A stretch of DNA of 64,000 bases from Lampropedia aestuarii (GTDB taxonomy: Bacteria; Pseudomonadota; Gammaproteobacteria; Burkholderiales; Burkholderiaceae_C), in NCBI RefSeq assembly GCF_004803635.1, contig NZ_SSWX01000002.1, forward strand, positions 163,194 to 227,193, written 5' to 3'. How positions within the stretch are numbered: position 1 is the stretch's first letter; every line of letters starts with the position of its first letter. Both the position numbers and the translations under genes were made by a program. The notes below the pieces were generated by a model, which ran no database searches, had not been told where the DNA came from, and saw only the letters and a list, made by a program, of their open reading frames with translations. Shown here piece by piece: positions 8,619 through 17,736 of this stretch.

Positions 8619-10691
8619 ATGAACCACGCCAGCGAACCCGAATCGTCACCCCAAGCCATTGACTGGCTCGAAGATGGTTCGCCTTTTTCGACGCGGTTTA
8701 ATGACCGCTACCACAGCCGCCGCGACGGCGGCCTCCTCCAGTCTGTCGGCAGTTTTTTGCATGGCTGCCATTTGCCCTCTGCCTGGGCGAAGCACAATAG
8801 CTGGTGTGTGCTGGAGACAGGCTTTGGTCTGGGCCTGAATTTTTTGGTCACATGGCAAGCCTGGCGCGATGACCCAGAGCGCCCGCAGCAACTGCATTTT
8901 GTCTCGACCGAGGCCTGGCCCGTCAGCGCCGCAGAAATCCTAGCGGCCGCCCAGCAGCGCTACCCACAGCTGCTGGAACTCGCGCAAGCATTGGTGCAGC
9001 AATACTGGGATATGCACAGCGGCATCCACCGCATCAGCCTGGACAACAACCGTGTGCATTTGACGCTGGCAATTGGCGATGCCCAGCAATGGCTGCGCAG
9101 CCAGTCGTGGCAAGCCGACAGCGTGTACCTCGATGGTTTCAGCCCAGCCAAAAACCCCGACATCTGGAGCTTGGACACCCTCAAAGCGGTGGCGCGTTGC
9201 TGCAAAGCCGGCCAGACCCGGTTGGCGACCTGGTGCGCCGCACGGCACGTGCGCGATGCATTGTCGCAAGTAGGGTTTCAGGTCGAGCGCGTTGCTGGCA
9301 TTGCACCGAAAAAACACAACGTGCAAGCGCTCTACGCACCGGCATGGCCGCTCAAAAAGCGCAGCCTGGACACGGCTCTGACGCCCCCCTTGCCTGTGGC
9401 CTTGCGCACTGCCAGCACACGGCGCTGCGTTGTCATCGGTGCGGGGATTGCGGGCGCCAGCACCGCACGCGCAATGGCTGAGCGGGGCTGGCATGTCACC
9501 GTGGTAGAGCGCGCAGGCGGCATCGCGCAAGGTGCATCGGCCTTGCCTGCAGGCCTGTTTGCGCCGCACATCACGCCCGACGATGCGCCGCTGTCACGCC
9601 TGACGCGCGCAGGCCTGCGCGCCACGCGTAAAACCGCCAAGCGCCTGCTGCGAGAGGCGCTGGACTGGCAAGCCAGCGGTGTGATTGAGCACCGTGTGGA
9701 CAAGCACAAGGGCTTACCGCTAAATCCTGCAACAGATGGCATCGCCAGCCAGGCGTCGATCAATGCCAGCGCCGAGCAGCGCCTGCAAGCAGGCATTGAT
9801 GCACAGGGCGACTCCCCAAGCCCCGGATCCCACCCAGCCATTTGGCACGCGTATGCAGGCTGGATCAAGCCGGCCCAATTGGTGGCAGCTTTGCTGGACC
9901 ATCCTTTGATTGAAGTGCACACGCACACCACAGTCTTGGCCATTACGCCGGCTACCCCTCTTATTACCCCGCCTATTGCACAGTCGCAGACGCCTTCTGA
10001 AGCATCGCCAACAGCGCCTTGGTCGACCTGGAGTGTTCGGCTGGCTGCCACGCAAGCACAGGCCGCCAAGCCAGCGGCAGAAGCCATACAGGCGGACTGT
10101 GTCATCATCGCCGCCGCCCACCAGAGCAAAGACTTGCTAGCGCCCCTGAGCAGTACCACTTGGCCGCTCAACGCTGTGCGCGGCCAAGTGGCCTGGGGCG
10201 ATGCCACAGACACCAAAGCCACCTGGCCTGCCTGGCCAATCAATGGCAAAGGCAGCCTGATTCGTGTGCCCCAGGACACGCCGAACCAAACCGCTGGTGC
10301 GCACTTTTGGATCAGCGCAGGGACTTTTGAGCGCGAGCACGCTTTGGCCGCCCCCAATTCGGCTGACATTGCCACGGCACTGGCAACCAACCGCCAACGC
10401 CTGGGGATTTTGATGCCTGCAATAGGCGCGCACTTGGCCGAGCAGTTGTTTGACGCCGCAGCGCCATCGCTGCGTACCTGGAGTGGCGTGCGCTGCACGG
10501 TGGCTGACCGCACGCCGTTGTATGGTGCGATCAGCACGCAGCAGCCCAATCTGCTATTGGCCACAGGACTGGGTTCGCGCGGCCTGACCCTGTCTTTGCT
10601 GTGCGCCGAAGCCTTGGTCTGTGCGCTGCATGAAGAGCCACTGCCGATCGAGCAATCGCTGGCCAAACTATTGAGTACCAGCCGCATCTAG
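8619..10691 (+). CDS. mnmC: Bifunctional tRNA 5-methylaminomethyl-2-thiouridine biosynthesis protein
   Basis: 690 aa from the ATG at 8619 (a GTG at 8607 is also in frame). MnmC finishes the wobble U34 modification: its FAD domain converts cmnm5s2U to nm5s2U and its methyltransferase domain makes mnm5s2U. The N-terminal half (about 1-245) has the SAM motif LETGFGLGLNF and the catalytic-region block VYLDGFSPAKNPDIW. The C-terminal DAO-like oxidase starts with CVVIGAGIAGASTARAMAE near residue 270 and ends with GVRCTVADRTPLYG and LLLATGLGSRGLT. The full-length fusion is intact. It converges on the iron block, with a gene-free gap of about 300 bp. Confidence 0.96.
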   Translation: MNHASEPESSPQAIDWLEDGSPFSTRFNDRYHSRRDGGLLQSVGSFLHGCHLPSAWAKHNSWCVLETGFGLGLNFLVTWQAWRDDPERPQQLHFVSTEAWPVSAAEILAAAQQRYPQLLELAQALVQQYWDMHSGIHRISLDNNRVHLTLAIGDAQQWLRSQSWQADSVYLDGFSPAKNPDIWSLDTLKAVARCCKAGQTRLATWCAARHVRDALSQVGFQVERVAGIAPKKHNVQALYAPAWPLKKRSLDTALTPPLPVALRTASTRRCVVIGAGIAGASTARAMAERGWHVTVVERAGGIAQGASALPAGLFAPHITPDDAPLSRLTRAGLRATRKTAKRLLREALDWQASGVIEHRVDKHKGLPLNPATDGIASQASINASAEQRLQAGIDAQGDSPSPGSHPAIWHAYAGWIKPAQLVAALLDHPLIEVHTHTTVLAITPATPLITPPIAQSQTPSEASPTAPWSTWSVRLAATQAQAAKPAAEAIQADCVIIAAAHQSKDLLAPLSSTTWPLNAVRGQVAWGDATDTKATWPAWPINGKGSLIRVPQDTPNQTAGAHFWISAGTFEREHALAAPNSADIATALATNRQRLGILMPAIGAHLAEQLFDAAAPSLRTWSGVRCTVADRTPLYGAISTQQPNLLLATGLGSRGLTLSLLCAEALVCALHEEPLPIEQSLAKLLSTSRI

Positions 10692-10988
10692 CGGCCCACC
10701 AATTTCAGCCTCGCACCGCGATGGACTGGCTGCTGCTTCAAGGCCTGCCAAATGCAGGCGTTTGAGAGGCTGCTCATCAGCTCTGCGCTGGATGCGTCGA
10801 CAAGCCCTGGTTTGTCTCGCGGACATGGCGCCGCCTATCGGCAAAACGCACCGGTGCCTGCGCATTCAAAGGCAACTGCAGCACCGTCAGCCTGGCAAAG
10901 GTGGGTTTGAGTCCCACCCGGTGCAAGCAGGCGATAAGCCCGCTGCTCGACATCCAAAGGCGCTACCGCTGCTGTGCTCCAACATGGC
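10692..10988. other. Gene-free gap with a tRNA-like fold at 10848-10925
   Basis: No supported gene is seen between mnmC and the YncE-like gene. A hairpin GCCTGC/GCAGGC (10743-10759) may weakly terminate mnmC. At 10848-10925 a 7-bp outer stem encloses a perfect 5-bp stem with loop TTTGAGT, directly adjacent as in tRNA acceptor and T arms, but no proper anticodon arm can be drawn. The inner hairpin (GGTGGG/CCCACC, 10900-10918) is also placed to terminate the minus-strand iron operon, though its T tail is short. Confidence 0.4.
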
Positions 10989-12155
10989 CTACCACTGGAT
11001 GCGGGCCACACTTTCGGCGCTGCCCTGCGGGTCCTTGTCACTGTTTTTAATCGTGACAAACACCGCACCTGACTGCGCATCCAAGGCCAAGCTATTGGGG
11101 TGCGATGGCAATGCAAAAGTCTTGAGCAACGCGTGTGTGCGGCTGTCGTATACAGTAACCGAAGCCGAATCACGGTTCGTCACATACAAGCGCTGGCGCG
11201 GCTCATCAATCAGCAAGGCCACAGGGCGTTGGCCGGTCGCAATACTGCTTTGCACCTGGCCCGTCGCTGGATCAATCACCGCGACTCGATTGCCATCACC
11301 GCGAATGTGGTAGTCCAACTTGGCGATTTTTTCACGCACGGTATTGGGATTGTCTGAGCCATGGTCAGTTGCCAACACCTGGCCGGTGCTGCGGTCCACT
11401 GCCAGATTGAGCAATTGGTCGGCGGCAATCTCATGGGTGTGTAGCAGCTCCAGGCTGCTTGTATCCACGGTCAGCAACTGGCCTTGCATATTGCTCACAT
11501 ACACCTTGCCTGCTTTGGCATCCAGCGCAATGCCTGCGGCACCAAAACCAAAACCGGGAATGACTTTTTCTAATTGCAGCGTGTCGGTATCCATCACATA
11601 CAAGACGCCATCGCTGAACCACAGGCCGGGGGCGTATAGGCGGTGATTGGCTTTGTCCAACACCAGCTCACGCAAATTGAATGGATAGCGCTGCACGATT
11701 TTGCCTGTGTGGTCAGGTGCTTCAATCTGCTCGGCCAGTTGGGCTACGCCCACGATGCCATTGCTGGCGGTGTCAATCACCGTGACCGAGGCATGGAACG
11801 CATTGCCCACATACAAGCGGTTGCTCTCATCATCCAGAGTCAGTCCCAAGCCTGGGCGCTCGAGCATGATTTCAGCCTGCACGGCCAAAGTGTTTGGGTC
11901 GAGCCTGTAAATGCGGGGCTTGGGTGCATCGGCCTCTCGGCCACCGGCCGAAGCCACAAACACCGCGTTGTGCTTGGCCGAGTAGGCGATTTCATACAAA
12001 GCAGGCGCCAACGCCTGGCGAGTGACTTGCTCGCCCACCGCCGCGTGTTGAGAAGTCGAAGCGGTATCCATAGCAGTTGGTGGAGTGTGTTGACAAGCGG
12101 CCAAAGTGGCGGCTGCCACCAGGCCCAGGCTGAAACGCAGGAAAGTCTTTTGCAT
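10989..12155 (-). CDS. YncE-like beta-propeller lipoprotein
   Basis: 388 aa from the second of two adjacent ATGs (12155), which has AGAGG six bases upstream. Signal peptide with lipobox TLAAC; the lipidated Cys is near residue 21. The body is a series of YncE/YVTN-type repeats: RLYVGNAFHASVTVIDTAS, GKVYVSNMQGQLLTVDTSS and QRLYVTNRDSASVTVYDS, consistent with a seven-bladed propeller in the periplasm. YncE-type proteins are often iron-repressed, but their function is not settled. It is the last gene of the receptor operon, 65 bp after DUF3325. Scaffold or ligand-binding roles are possible. Confidence 0.8.
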   Translation of the reverse strand: MQKTFLRFSLGLVAAATLAACQHTPPTAMDTASTSQHAAVGEQVTRQALAPALYEIAYSAKHNAVFVASAGGREADAPKPRIYRLDPNTLAVQAEIMLERPGLGLTLDDESNRLYVGNAFHASVTVIDTASNGIVGVAQLAEQIEAPDHTGKIVQRYPFNLRELVLDKANHRLYAPGLWFSDGVLYVMDTDTLQLEKVIPGFGFGAAGIALDAKAGKVYVSNMQGQLLTVDTSSLELLHTHEIAADQLLNLAVDRSTGQVLATDHGSDNPNTVREKIAKLDYHIRGDGNRVAVIDPATGQVQSSIATGQRPVALLIDEPRQRLYVTNRDSASVTVYDSRTHALLKTFALPSHPNSLALDAQSGAVFVTIKNSDKDPQGSAESVARIQW

Positions 12156-12172
12156 CATAAACCTCTGAAGAA

Positions 12173-12202
12173 ACAATGGATTGAAAAACAATGGATTGAA
12201 AA
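12173..12202. repeat. 15-bp tandem duplication
   Basis: Two perfect copies of a 15-base unit (ACAATGGATTGAAAA) lie head to tail in the short gap between the DUF3325 gene and the YncE-like gene. This looks like slippage and sits just upstream of the latter's ribosome binding site. Confidence 0.85.
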
Positions 12203-12220
12203 AGGCGCGTCTTGGAACCC

Positions 12221-12535
12221 TCAGGCCTTCTGGCGCGCACGCTCGTGGTAGCGGTTGATCAACAGCAAAGCAACGACGACCAGGCCGGCCGCCGCACTGG
12301 TATGGCCACTGAATAAGGCCAGGCCAAACCCCCAGCCTTTAGCCTGCACGGCCACCACCAAACCCAGCACCAACAGCCCCCAGCCGATGGCGCGCAGCAG
12401 CCAGTTGGCACCCTGCGAGAAGCTGCGTGCCCACAGATCGTTTTGGTGGCGCTCCATCGCCAATGCCAGGCAGAAAAAACCGGCCCATGCGCTCAGCCCC
12501 ATCAGCGCATGGGCCCAAGATGCCAGAGTGTTCAT
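12221..12535 (-). CDS. DUF3325 small membrane protein
   Basis: 104 aa with three predicted membrane segments (WAHALMGLSAWAGFFCLALAM, LLRAIGWGLLVLGLVVAVQA and FSGHTSAAAGLVVVALLLI). It matches the DUF3325 family by its short length, the MERHQNDLW motif after the first helix and the HTSAAAG segment. Members of this family commonly accompany TonB receptor and PepSY genes. Its ATG overlaps the PepSY stop codon by four bases, so the two are translationally coupled. A likely role is assembly or stability of the inner-membrane reductase-like partner; this is inference. Confidence 0.8.
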   Translation of the reverse strand: MNTLASWAHALMGLSAWAGFFCLALAMERHQNDLWARSFSQGANWLLRAIGWGLLVLGLVVAVQAKGWGFGLALFSGHTSAAAGLVVVALLLINRYHERARQKA

Positions 12536-14340
12536 ACAGAGACCTCTTGTTGCTGGGCGACTGCATTAGCATCGGCCTTGGTGTGCGGTTGTGCCCTTGC
12601 CTTGGCTTTTGGTTTGAGCCTGGGCTGGTGCTTGAGCGTGCGATAAGCCAGCCAAGCATGGGCTGCAGCAAAAACCCACAGGCTCAAATCAAAGCCAGCA
12701 AATACCCAATCGCCCAGCCACACGCTGCGCAGCAGGCCCCGTTCGGTGAAAAACGTGTTGACCACAGGCAAAGCCGCCAATAGCACGGCAGCAACCAGCA
12801 GCAACTCGACCCAGGCGCGTTTGGCCGGTCGCAGCAAGGCCCAAGCCAGCGCACCTAACCAGACGATGAAAAAGCCATTGATTTCAGCAGCGGCGCGATT
12901 GGCAAGATCCAAAGGCAAAAGGCGGTTGAGCCAGAAATATGCCGCAATGGCGACCGACAAGCCCGCAATCGTGGCGATGTTGAGCCGCTCGACCAGACGA
13001 AAACCAAAGTGCGGCTGCGCGGGGTCGGGCAGCCGTGCTCGGCGCTTGACGGTCCACAGCACCAAGCCCGTGCCCACCATGGCCGTGCCTGCCAAACTGA
13101 CGATGAAGTACAGCCAACGCGTGACACTATCCGCGAAGCGCCCCAGATGCAGGCCATAAAGCACGCCACGCGTTTCTGCCGCAATGCCGCCACCGTCTTG
13201 ACGCGCCAGCAACTTGCCATTCGTTCCATCAAACACCAAGGCGCGCTGGGTGGTGCTGAGCTTGCCTTGCTCGCCCTGCGTGATCACTACCTGGGCCTTG
13301 GCGTCACCCGGATGCTGCACGCTCACCGAGCCGATATGGGGCGACTGCCACATCTGCTGGGCCTGCAAGACCATCTCAGCCACCGACGCCAGAGGTGCAA
13401 CCTCGCCACTTGGGCGGCTATTCACAGCCTGGCCACCGCGCATGTGCGCCTGGAATTGCTGGCGCTCTGGCGCCGTCGGAAAGGCCACATCGACCGACCA
13501 CGGCAAATACAGCAACATCAAAGTCACCAGGCCACTCCAGGTGATCATGAAGTGAAACGGCAAACCCAGCACCGACAAAGCGTTGTGTGCATCAAGCCAG
13601 CTGCGCTGTCCTTTGCCCCAGCGGAAGGTGAAAAAGTCGGCGAAGATCTTCTTGTGCGTGATCACGCCGCTGATGATGGCCACCAGCATGAACATCGCGC
13701 ACACGCCCACAATCCAGCGCGCCCACATCGCGGGCATGTAGTGCAGATTGAAGTGGAAGATATAGAAAAAATCTCCGCCCCGCGTTGCGCGGGCCTGCAC
13801 TGGCTCACCGGTTGACGGGTCGTAACTGGCATTGACCACGCCGCGCATGCCAGGCAATCGCCGGCGTGGCTCGGCAGATGGCGAGGCTGCTGCTTGCGCC
13901 GCCAGGCTTTCGCTGCGATAGCTGACGGCAACCAAGGGGTTGCGTGCGCTGGGCGGTGTGATGCTCAGCTGCGACACATCTGGCGCCAAGCCCAACGTTT
14001 TGTCGACATAGCGCTGCACCACTGCAGCCGTATCCTGCGCCTGTGGTGCGTGCACGGCTGGCAACTCTGGCCGCATGTACAGCGAAGTCTCGTCGCGAAA
14101 AAAAGCCAGTGTGCCGGTCAAAAACACCGCATACAAAATCCAGCCGGCCAGCAAGCCAGTCCAAATATGCAAGTCAGACATGGTTTGCCGCAAACCAGGG
14201 GCCTTGGCATGTTTGGCCCCAGCGCTTTTAGCCACTAGCGGAGCTTGAAGGATTTGAGGAACTTGAGGTTCCTGAGGCACAGGCGGACTCTCAGCCATTG
14301 CAGCAGTCACCGGCGAAGAAGCACTATGGGGCGCAGACAT
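12532..14340 (-). CDS. PepSY-domain inner-membrane protein, putative siderophore reductase
   Basis: 602 aa from the ATG at 14340; an upstream TTG start is less likely. A Pro/Gln/Val-rich cytoplasmic N-terminus precedes the first membrane helix (LHIWTGLLAGWILYAVFLTG). A periplasmic PepSY region and further helices follow, with histidine-rich segments (FHFNLHYMPAMW, DAHNALSVLGLPFHF) that could bind haem as in FoxB/PiuB-like proteins. Late helices include WLYFIVSLAGTAMVGTGLVLW. Such PepSY_TM proteins are linked to reductive iron release from ferric siderophores. It lies between the DUF3649 and DUF3325 genes in one operon with the receptor. The exact electron donor cannot be told. Confidence 0.8.
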   Translation of the reverse strand: MSAPHSASSPVTAAMAESPPVPQEPQVPQILQAPLVAKSAGAKHAKAPGLRQTMSDLHIWTGLLAGWILYAVFLTGTLAFFRDETSLYMRPELPAVHAPQAQDTAAVVQRYVDKTLGLAPDVSQLSITPPSARNPLVAVSYRSESLAAQAAASPSAEPRRRLPGMRGVVNASYDPSTGEPVQARATRGGDFFYIFHFNLHYMPAMWARWIVGVCAMFMLVAIISGVITHKKIFADFFTFRWGKGQRSWLDAHNALSVLGLPFHFMITWSGLVTLMLLYLPWSVDVAFPTAPERQQFQAHMRGGQAVNSRPSGEVAPLASVAEMVLQAQQMWQSPHIGSVSVQHPGDAKAQVVITQGEQGKLSTTQRALVFDGTNGKLLARQDGGGIAAETRGVLYGLHLGRFADSVTRWLYFIVSLAGTAMVGTGLVLWTVKRRARLPDPAQPHFGFRLVERLNIATIAGLSVAIAAYFWLNRLLPLDLANRAAAEINGFFIVWLGALAWALLRPAKRAWVELLLVAAVLLAALPVVNTFFTERGLLRSVWLGDWVFAGFDLSLWVFAAAHAWLAYRTLKHQPRLKPKAKARAQPHTKADANAVAQQQEVSV

Positions 14341-14481
14341 TGCAAACCATACAAAGAGAATGAACAACAAGGACCATGCACAGCGCCATCACAGCGCGCT
14401 GCCACTGCCGCCAACAAGCAATCCAAACCTGGTACAGCACACTGGCAGTCCAGGCCTGAAACAATGCGCAGCGCATCTGCA

Positions 14482-14787
14482 CTAGCGCGCCACCCATGCG
14501 AACGGCAGCAGCACAGCAGCAGCCACGCACAGGCCTAGCCATGCCCGCATGGCACTGCGCACAGCAAACACCCAAATAATGGCTGCGGCGTAAACCAAAA
14601 AGCTCGCAAGCAAACCGGCCAAAGCCGCTTCAGGGCGTGAGGTGGGCAAAGCCAAGGCGGCAAGCGTCGTCAGCACCGCCAGCCCATAGCCGCCCAACAC
14701 CGCCGCGACTACGCGCGACAACAATGGGCCGTAGCGGCTCAGCCATGCGCGGCCCGCATGCAGTGGCGGCCAAGCCTCCCCTGTCAT
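14482..14787 (-). CDS. DUF3649 small membrane protein
   Basis: 101 aa from the ATG at 14787, which overlaps the receptor stop codon as TGATG; this coupling decides the start over a GTG two codons upstream. Three hydrophobic segments are seen: LLSRVVAAVLGGYGLAVLTTLAALALP, AALAGLLASFLVYAAAIIWVF and AWLGLCVAAAVLLPFAW. Length and pattern fit DUF3649, found in proteobacterial ferric-siderophore operons directly ahead of PepSY genes. It probably forms part of an inner-membrane complex with the next two products. Its function is unknown. Confidence 0.78.
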   Translation of the reverse strand: MTGEAWPPLHAGRAWLSRYGPLLSRVVAAVLGGYGLAVLTTLAALALPTSRPEAALAGLLASFLVYAAAIIWVFAVRSAMRAWLGLCVAAAVLLPFAWVAR

Positions 14788-17447
14788 CACCACTGGTAGC
14801 GCAGCGCCAATTGGGCATTGCGCGGTGGGCCGTATTTGGCGCGGAATGGCACGTAGTTGTCGTAGTACTGCTTGTCAAACAGGTTGTTGATATTGAGCGT
14901 GGCCTGCCAGTAGCTGTTGAAGCGGTAACCCAAATGCACGCCAACCGTGGTGTAGCTGCCGTGCGGCGGGGTGTCCAACGCACCTACGCCTGGCAAGGAC
15001 AGGCCTGCGCTACCAGCGCCCACAGTCCACATCTCGCGTTTGTCATGCCAGTGCACGGTGCTGGCTGCACTCAGGCCGCTGAGTGCGCCGCTGAATTGGT
15101 AACTGGTGCCGAGCTTGAACATTTGGCGCGGGATGTGCGTGTTGATCGCCTCGCCTGCGCCATTCGTGGTTCTGGTATTGCTGTAAGCGGCAAACACCTG
15201 CCAGTTGCGCGACAGGAACCCTGTGGTTTCCAACTCAACGCCGCGCGAGCGATTGCCTTTGCCTGTGGACTTGTAGGCCTGGCCACCATCGGGCAAGGAA
15301 TTGAGTGGCACGCTGTCATCGAGCACGGCCAAATTGTCTTGTTTGGCCTCAAACACCGCCACGTTGAAGTTCAGGCGCTTGTCCAGTAGCTCGGCTTTCA
15401 GACCAAGCTCGATGTTTTTACCAGTAATGGGGTCAAGGAAGTTGTTGTTTTTGTCGCGGTAGTTTTGCGGCTTGAAGATTTCGCTGTAACTGGCGTAAGC
15501 GGTGTAATCCGGGTTAATCGCATAAGTCACACCCACAAATGGGATGAGCTGGCTCGAATAGTCCAAGCGGCCATTGGTCGATGCCAGCACACCGCTGGTG
15601 TTGTAGTTCTCGCGGTAGGTTTTGTAGTTCGACAAGCGCCCGCCGACGATCACGTGCAGCGGATCAGCCACATGAAAACGTGCACTGCCAAAGTAACCAA
15701 ACTGCTGCGTCACCGTGCGGGTTTTGGCACCGGTCCACACCACCTTGGGCGCGGGCATTGAGCCGTCCCAGTTGTAGATATTGGGCACGTTGTAGTCTTG
15801 TGGTGAATCAAAGTCCAGTGTGTGTGCGGTATCGGCGCTGCGCGTGCCACTGATGCCAACCGACAGCTGGTGGGTGCGACCAAACAGGCTGAATGGGCCA
15901 TTCGCATTGACCTCGGCATTGTCCTGGTAGCGGTAGCCGTTGGCGGCCATGTTCGGGCGCACGCTCCAGCCCGATCCGTCTGGGTTGATCACAGTCACCA
16001 GCCTGGGAATGGTTGAGCCATTGCCCGAGAGCAGCGCATCGCCACTGTTCTTGTTGTGGCTGTACGCCAGTTTGGTTTTCCAGCCATTGTCAAACGCATG
16101 GTCCAGATAGACAAAGCTGTTGTTGTAGCGCTTATTCCAGTAGGTCCAGGTCGGCGCAACCGTGATCGAGCGCGGCAAATCAATGCGCGCGCCAGTGCTG
16201 TCATACAGCGGAATACCGGTGTTGGATTCGCCATCCATGTTCGTGGCCTGGTAGTCGTGGCCAAAGGTCAGCAATGTACGCGGCGCCAGATCGACCTCGA
16301 AAGTACCAGACAGCAGCGAGTCATCTTCGCTTCTGAAATTGACGAACGAGTCGGTCTGGCGGTGCGCCGCAATGATGCGGCCCCGCACACGGCCATCTTC
16401 AGTCAAGGGACCGCCAAAGTCTCCCGTCACACGGCGGTGGCTCCAGGTACCCACAGCCACCGAAGCGCTGGCCGCAAAGGTTTTGCCAGGGCGCTTGCGC
16501 ATCATATTGACTACCGCCGACGGATCACCTGCCCCGGTGACCAAACCGGTCGCACCACGCACAACCTCAACGCGATCGTACAGCGAGGAATCCAAAATAC
16601 TGGCATTGAATGGGCCCCGGCCGGTGGCGCGGTAGCTGCCCTGCAAACCATCGACTTGCATATTCGTGATGTCAAAGCCGCGCGAGGTGAATTGGTAGCC
16701 GCCGCCTGGCGCGGCCGTGCTTGCGGTCACGCCGGTGGTGTGCAGCAGCACATCATCCACGGTTTGCAGGCCCAGCTCATCGATTTGCTGGTGCGTGATC
16801 ACGCTGACCGACTGCGGTGTTTCCTGCAAGCGCAAGCCCATACGGGTGGCTGTGTCGGTTTGCCCAACAGGTGCGTACATGCCGGTATATTCGCTGGAGG
16901 CATCGGTGGGCGAGATCTCTGCGCTGACCACTACTTCCTGCAGTGCATCGCCTTTGGCACCGACTGTTGCTGCAGCGCCTTGCACCGCCGCCTCGAGTGG
17001 CTCACGCACGCTAAATACACCCTCACCTTGGCCCACGGCTTCAAGACCGCTGCCTTGCAGCGCTTGTTTCAACGCGGCGGCAGGCGACAGCAGACCTTGC
17101 ACGCCGGGGCTGCTGAGGCCTTGCAGCGAAGCCGCATCGTACTGAATGATCAAGCCAGCATGGCTACCCAAACGCTCAAGGACTTGCTGCAAGGAACCTG
17201 CTGCAATCGCGTATTGCTGCGTTTGCGCCACTTCCTGGGCTTGGGCCATGACCGCATCATGGTGCACAACCGCCATGCCCACACCAGCCATCAGCAGTGC
17301 CTGCGTCAAAGCCTTGGCGATGCTGTGGCGATGAAACACCGGCACTGCAGCGGCGCTCTTCTGAGCTGCTGCAAAGCAAGAATTGGGGGTAGTGGCGCGC
17401 GCTGCAGTGGTGCTTGTGGCCGCAGTGCAAAGAGGTGTCGATTGCAT
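14787..17447 (-). CDS. TonB-dependent siderophore receptor with signalling domain
   Basis: 886 aa, an outer-membrane ferric-siderophore receptor of the FpvA/FecA class. A long N-terminus with a hydrophobic segment (KALTQALLMAGVGMAVV) leads to a secretin/TonB short N-terminal domain (about residues 70-150: YAIAAGSLQQVLERLG, LIIQYDAASLQG). This domain lets the receptor signal to FecR. The plug follows (TATRMGLRLQETPQSVSVIT, VEVVRGATGLVTGAGDPSAVVNMMRKRP), then a 22-strand-type barrel ending in ARLALRYQW-like sequence with C-terminal aromatic Trp. The FecI/FecR pair upstream fits surface signalling. The siderophore is not identifiable. No siderophore biosynthesis or ABC importer genes are near. 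Confidence 0.95.
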   Translation of the reverse strand: MQSTPLCTAATSTTAARATTPNSCFAAAQKSAAAVPVFHRHSIAKALTQALLMAGVGMAVVHHDAVMAQAQEVAQTQQYAIAAGSLQQVLERLGSHAGLIIQYDAASLQGLSSPGVQGLLSPAAALKQALQGSGLEAVGQGEGVFSVREPLEAAVQGAAATVGAKGDALQEVVVSAEISPTDASSEYTGMYAPVGQTDTATRMGLRLQETPQSVSVITHQQIDELGLQTVDDVLLHTTGVTASTAAPGGGYQFTSRGFDITNMQVDGLQGSYRATGRGPFNASILDSSLYDRVEVVRGATGLVTGAGDPSAVVNMMRKRPGKTFAASASVAVGTWSHRRVTGDFGGPLTEDGRVRGRIIAAHRQTDSFVNFRSEDDSLLSGTFEVDLAPRTLLTFGHDYQATNMDGESNTGIPLYDSTGARIDLPRSITVAPTWTYWNKRYNNSFVYLDHAFDNGWKTKLAYSHNKNSGDALLSGNGSTIPRLVTVINPDGSGWSVRPNMAANGYRYQDNAEVNANGPFSLFGRTHQLSVGISGTRSADTAHTLDFDSPQDYNVPNIYNWDGSMPAPKVVWTGAKTRTVTQQFGYFGSARFHVADPLHVIVGGRLSNYKTYRENYNTSGVLASTNGRLDYSSQLIPFVGVTYAINPDYTAYASYSEIFKPQNYRDKNNNFLDPITGKNIELGLKAELLDKRLNFNVAVFEAKQDNLAVLDDSVPLNSLPDGGQAYKSTGKGNRSRGVELETTGFLSRNWQVFAAYSNTRTTNGAGEAINTHIPRQMFKLGTSYQFSGALSGLSAASTVHWHDKREMWTVGAGSAGLSLPGVGALDTPPHGSYTTVGVHLGYRFNSYWQATLNINNLFDKQYYDNYVPFRAKYGPPRNAQLALRYQW

Positions 17448-17736
17448 ACAAATACCAGAGAAATGACCAAGTCAATGCCAATGCAGGAGGCACGCGCAGT
17501 TGGCTGCGGCACCATCCAGACACGCTCCTCCATAAGAACATGCACAGGGCTGCTCAGCACCTCATGACACGGACGATGGGGTGCATATGCAGACGCCTAA
17601 TCACTGGCTTCTACTTCTCATGCCAATCGAGATCCCAAAAAGCCTCAGCCAAATGCACTTTTTTGAAAATATTTTTCATCCAAGGCCAAGAACGTGTTCA
17701 CCATCTCCCCCTCCGCAGGGATTTTGCAGAGCGCCC

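Noticed and set aside
10860..10930. Possible riboswitch on the minus strand
   Set aside because: It lies downstream of the iron operon rather than in a leader, and lacks the conserved cobalamin-box core.
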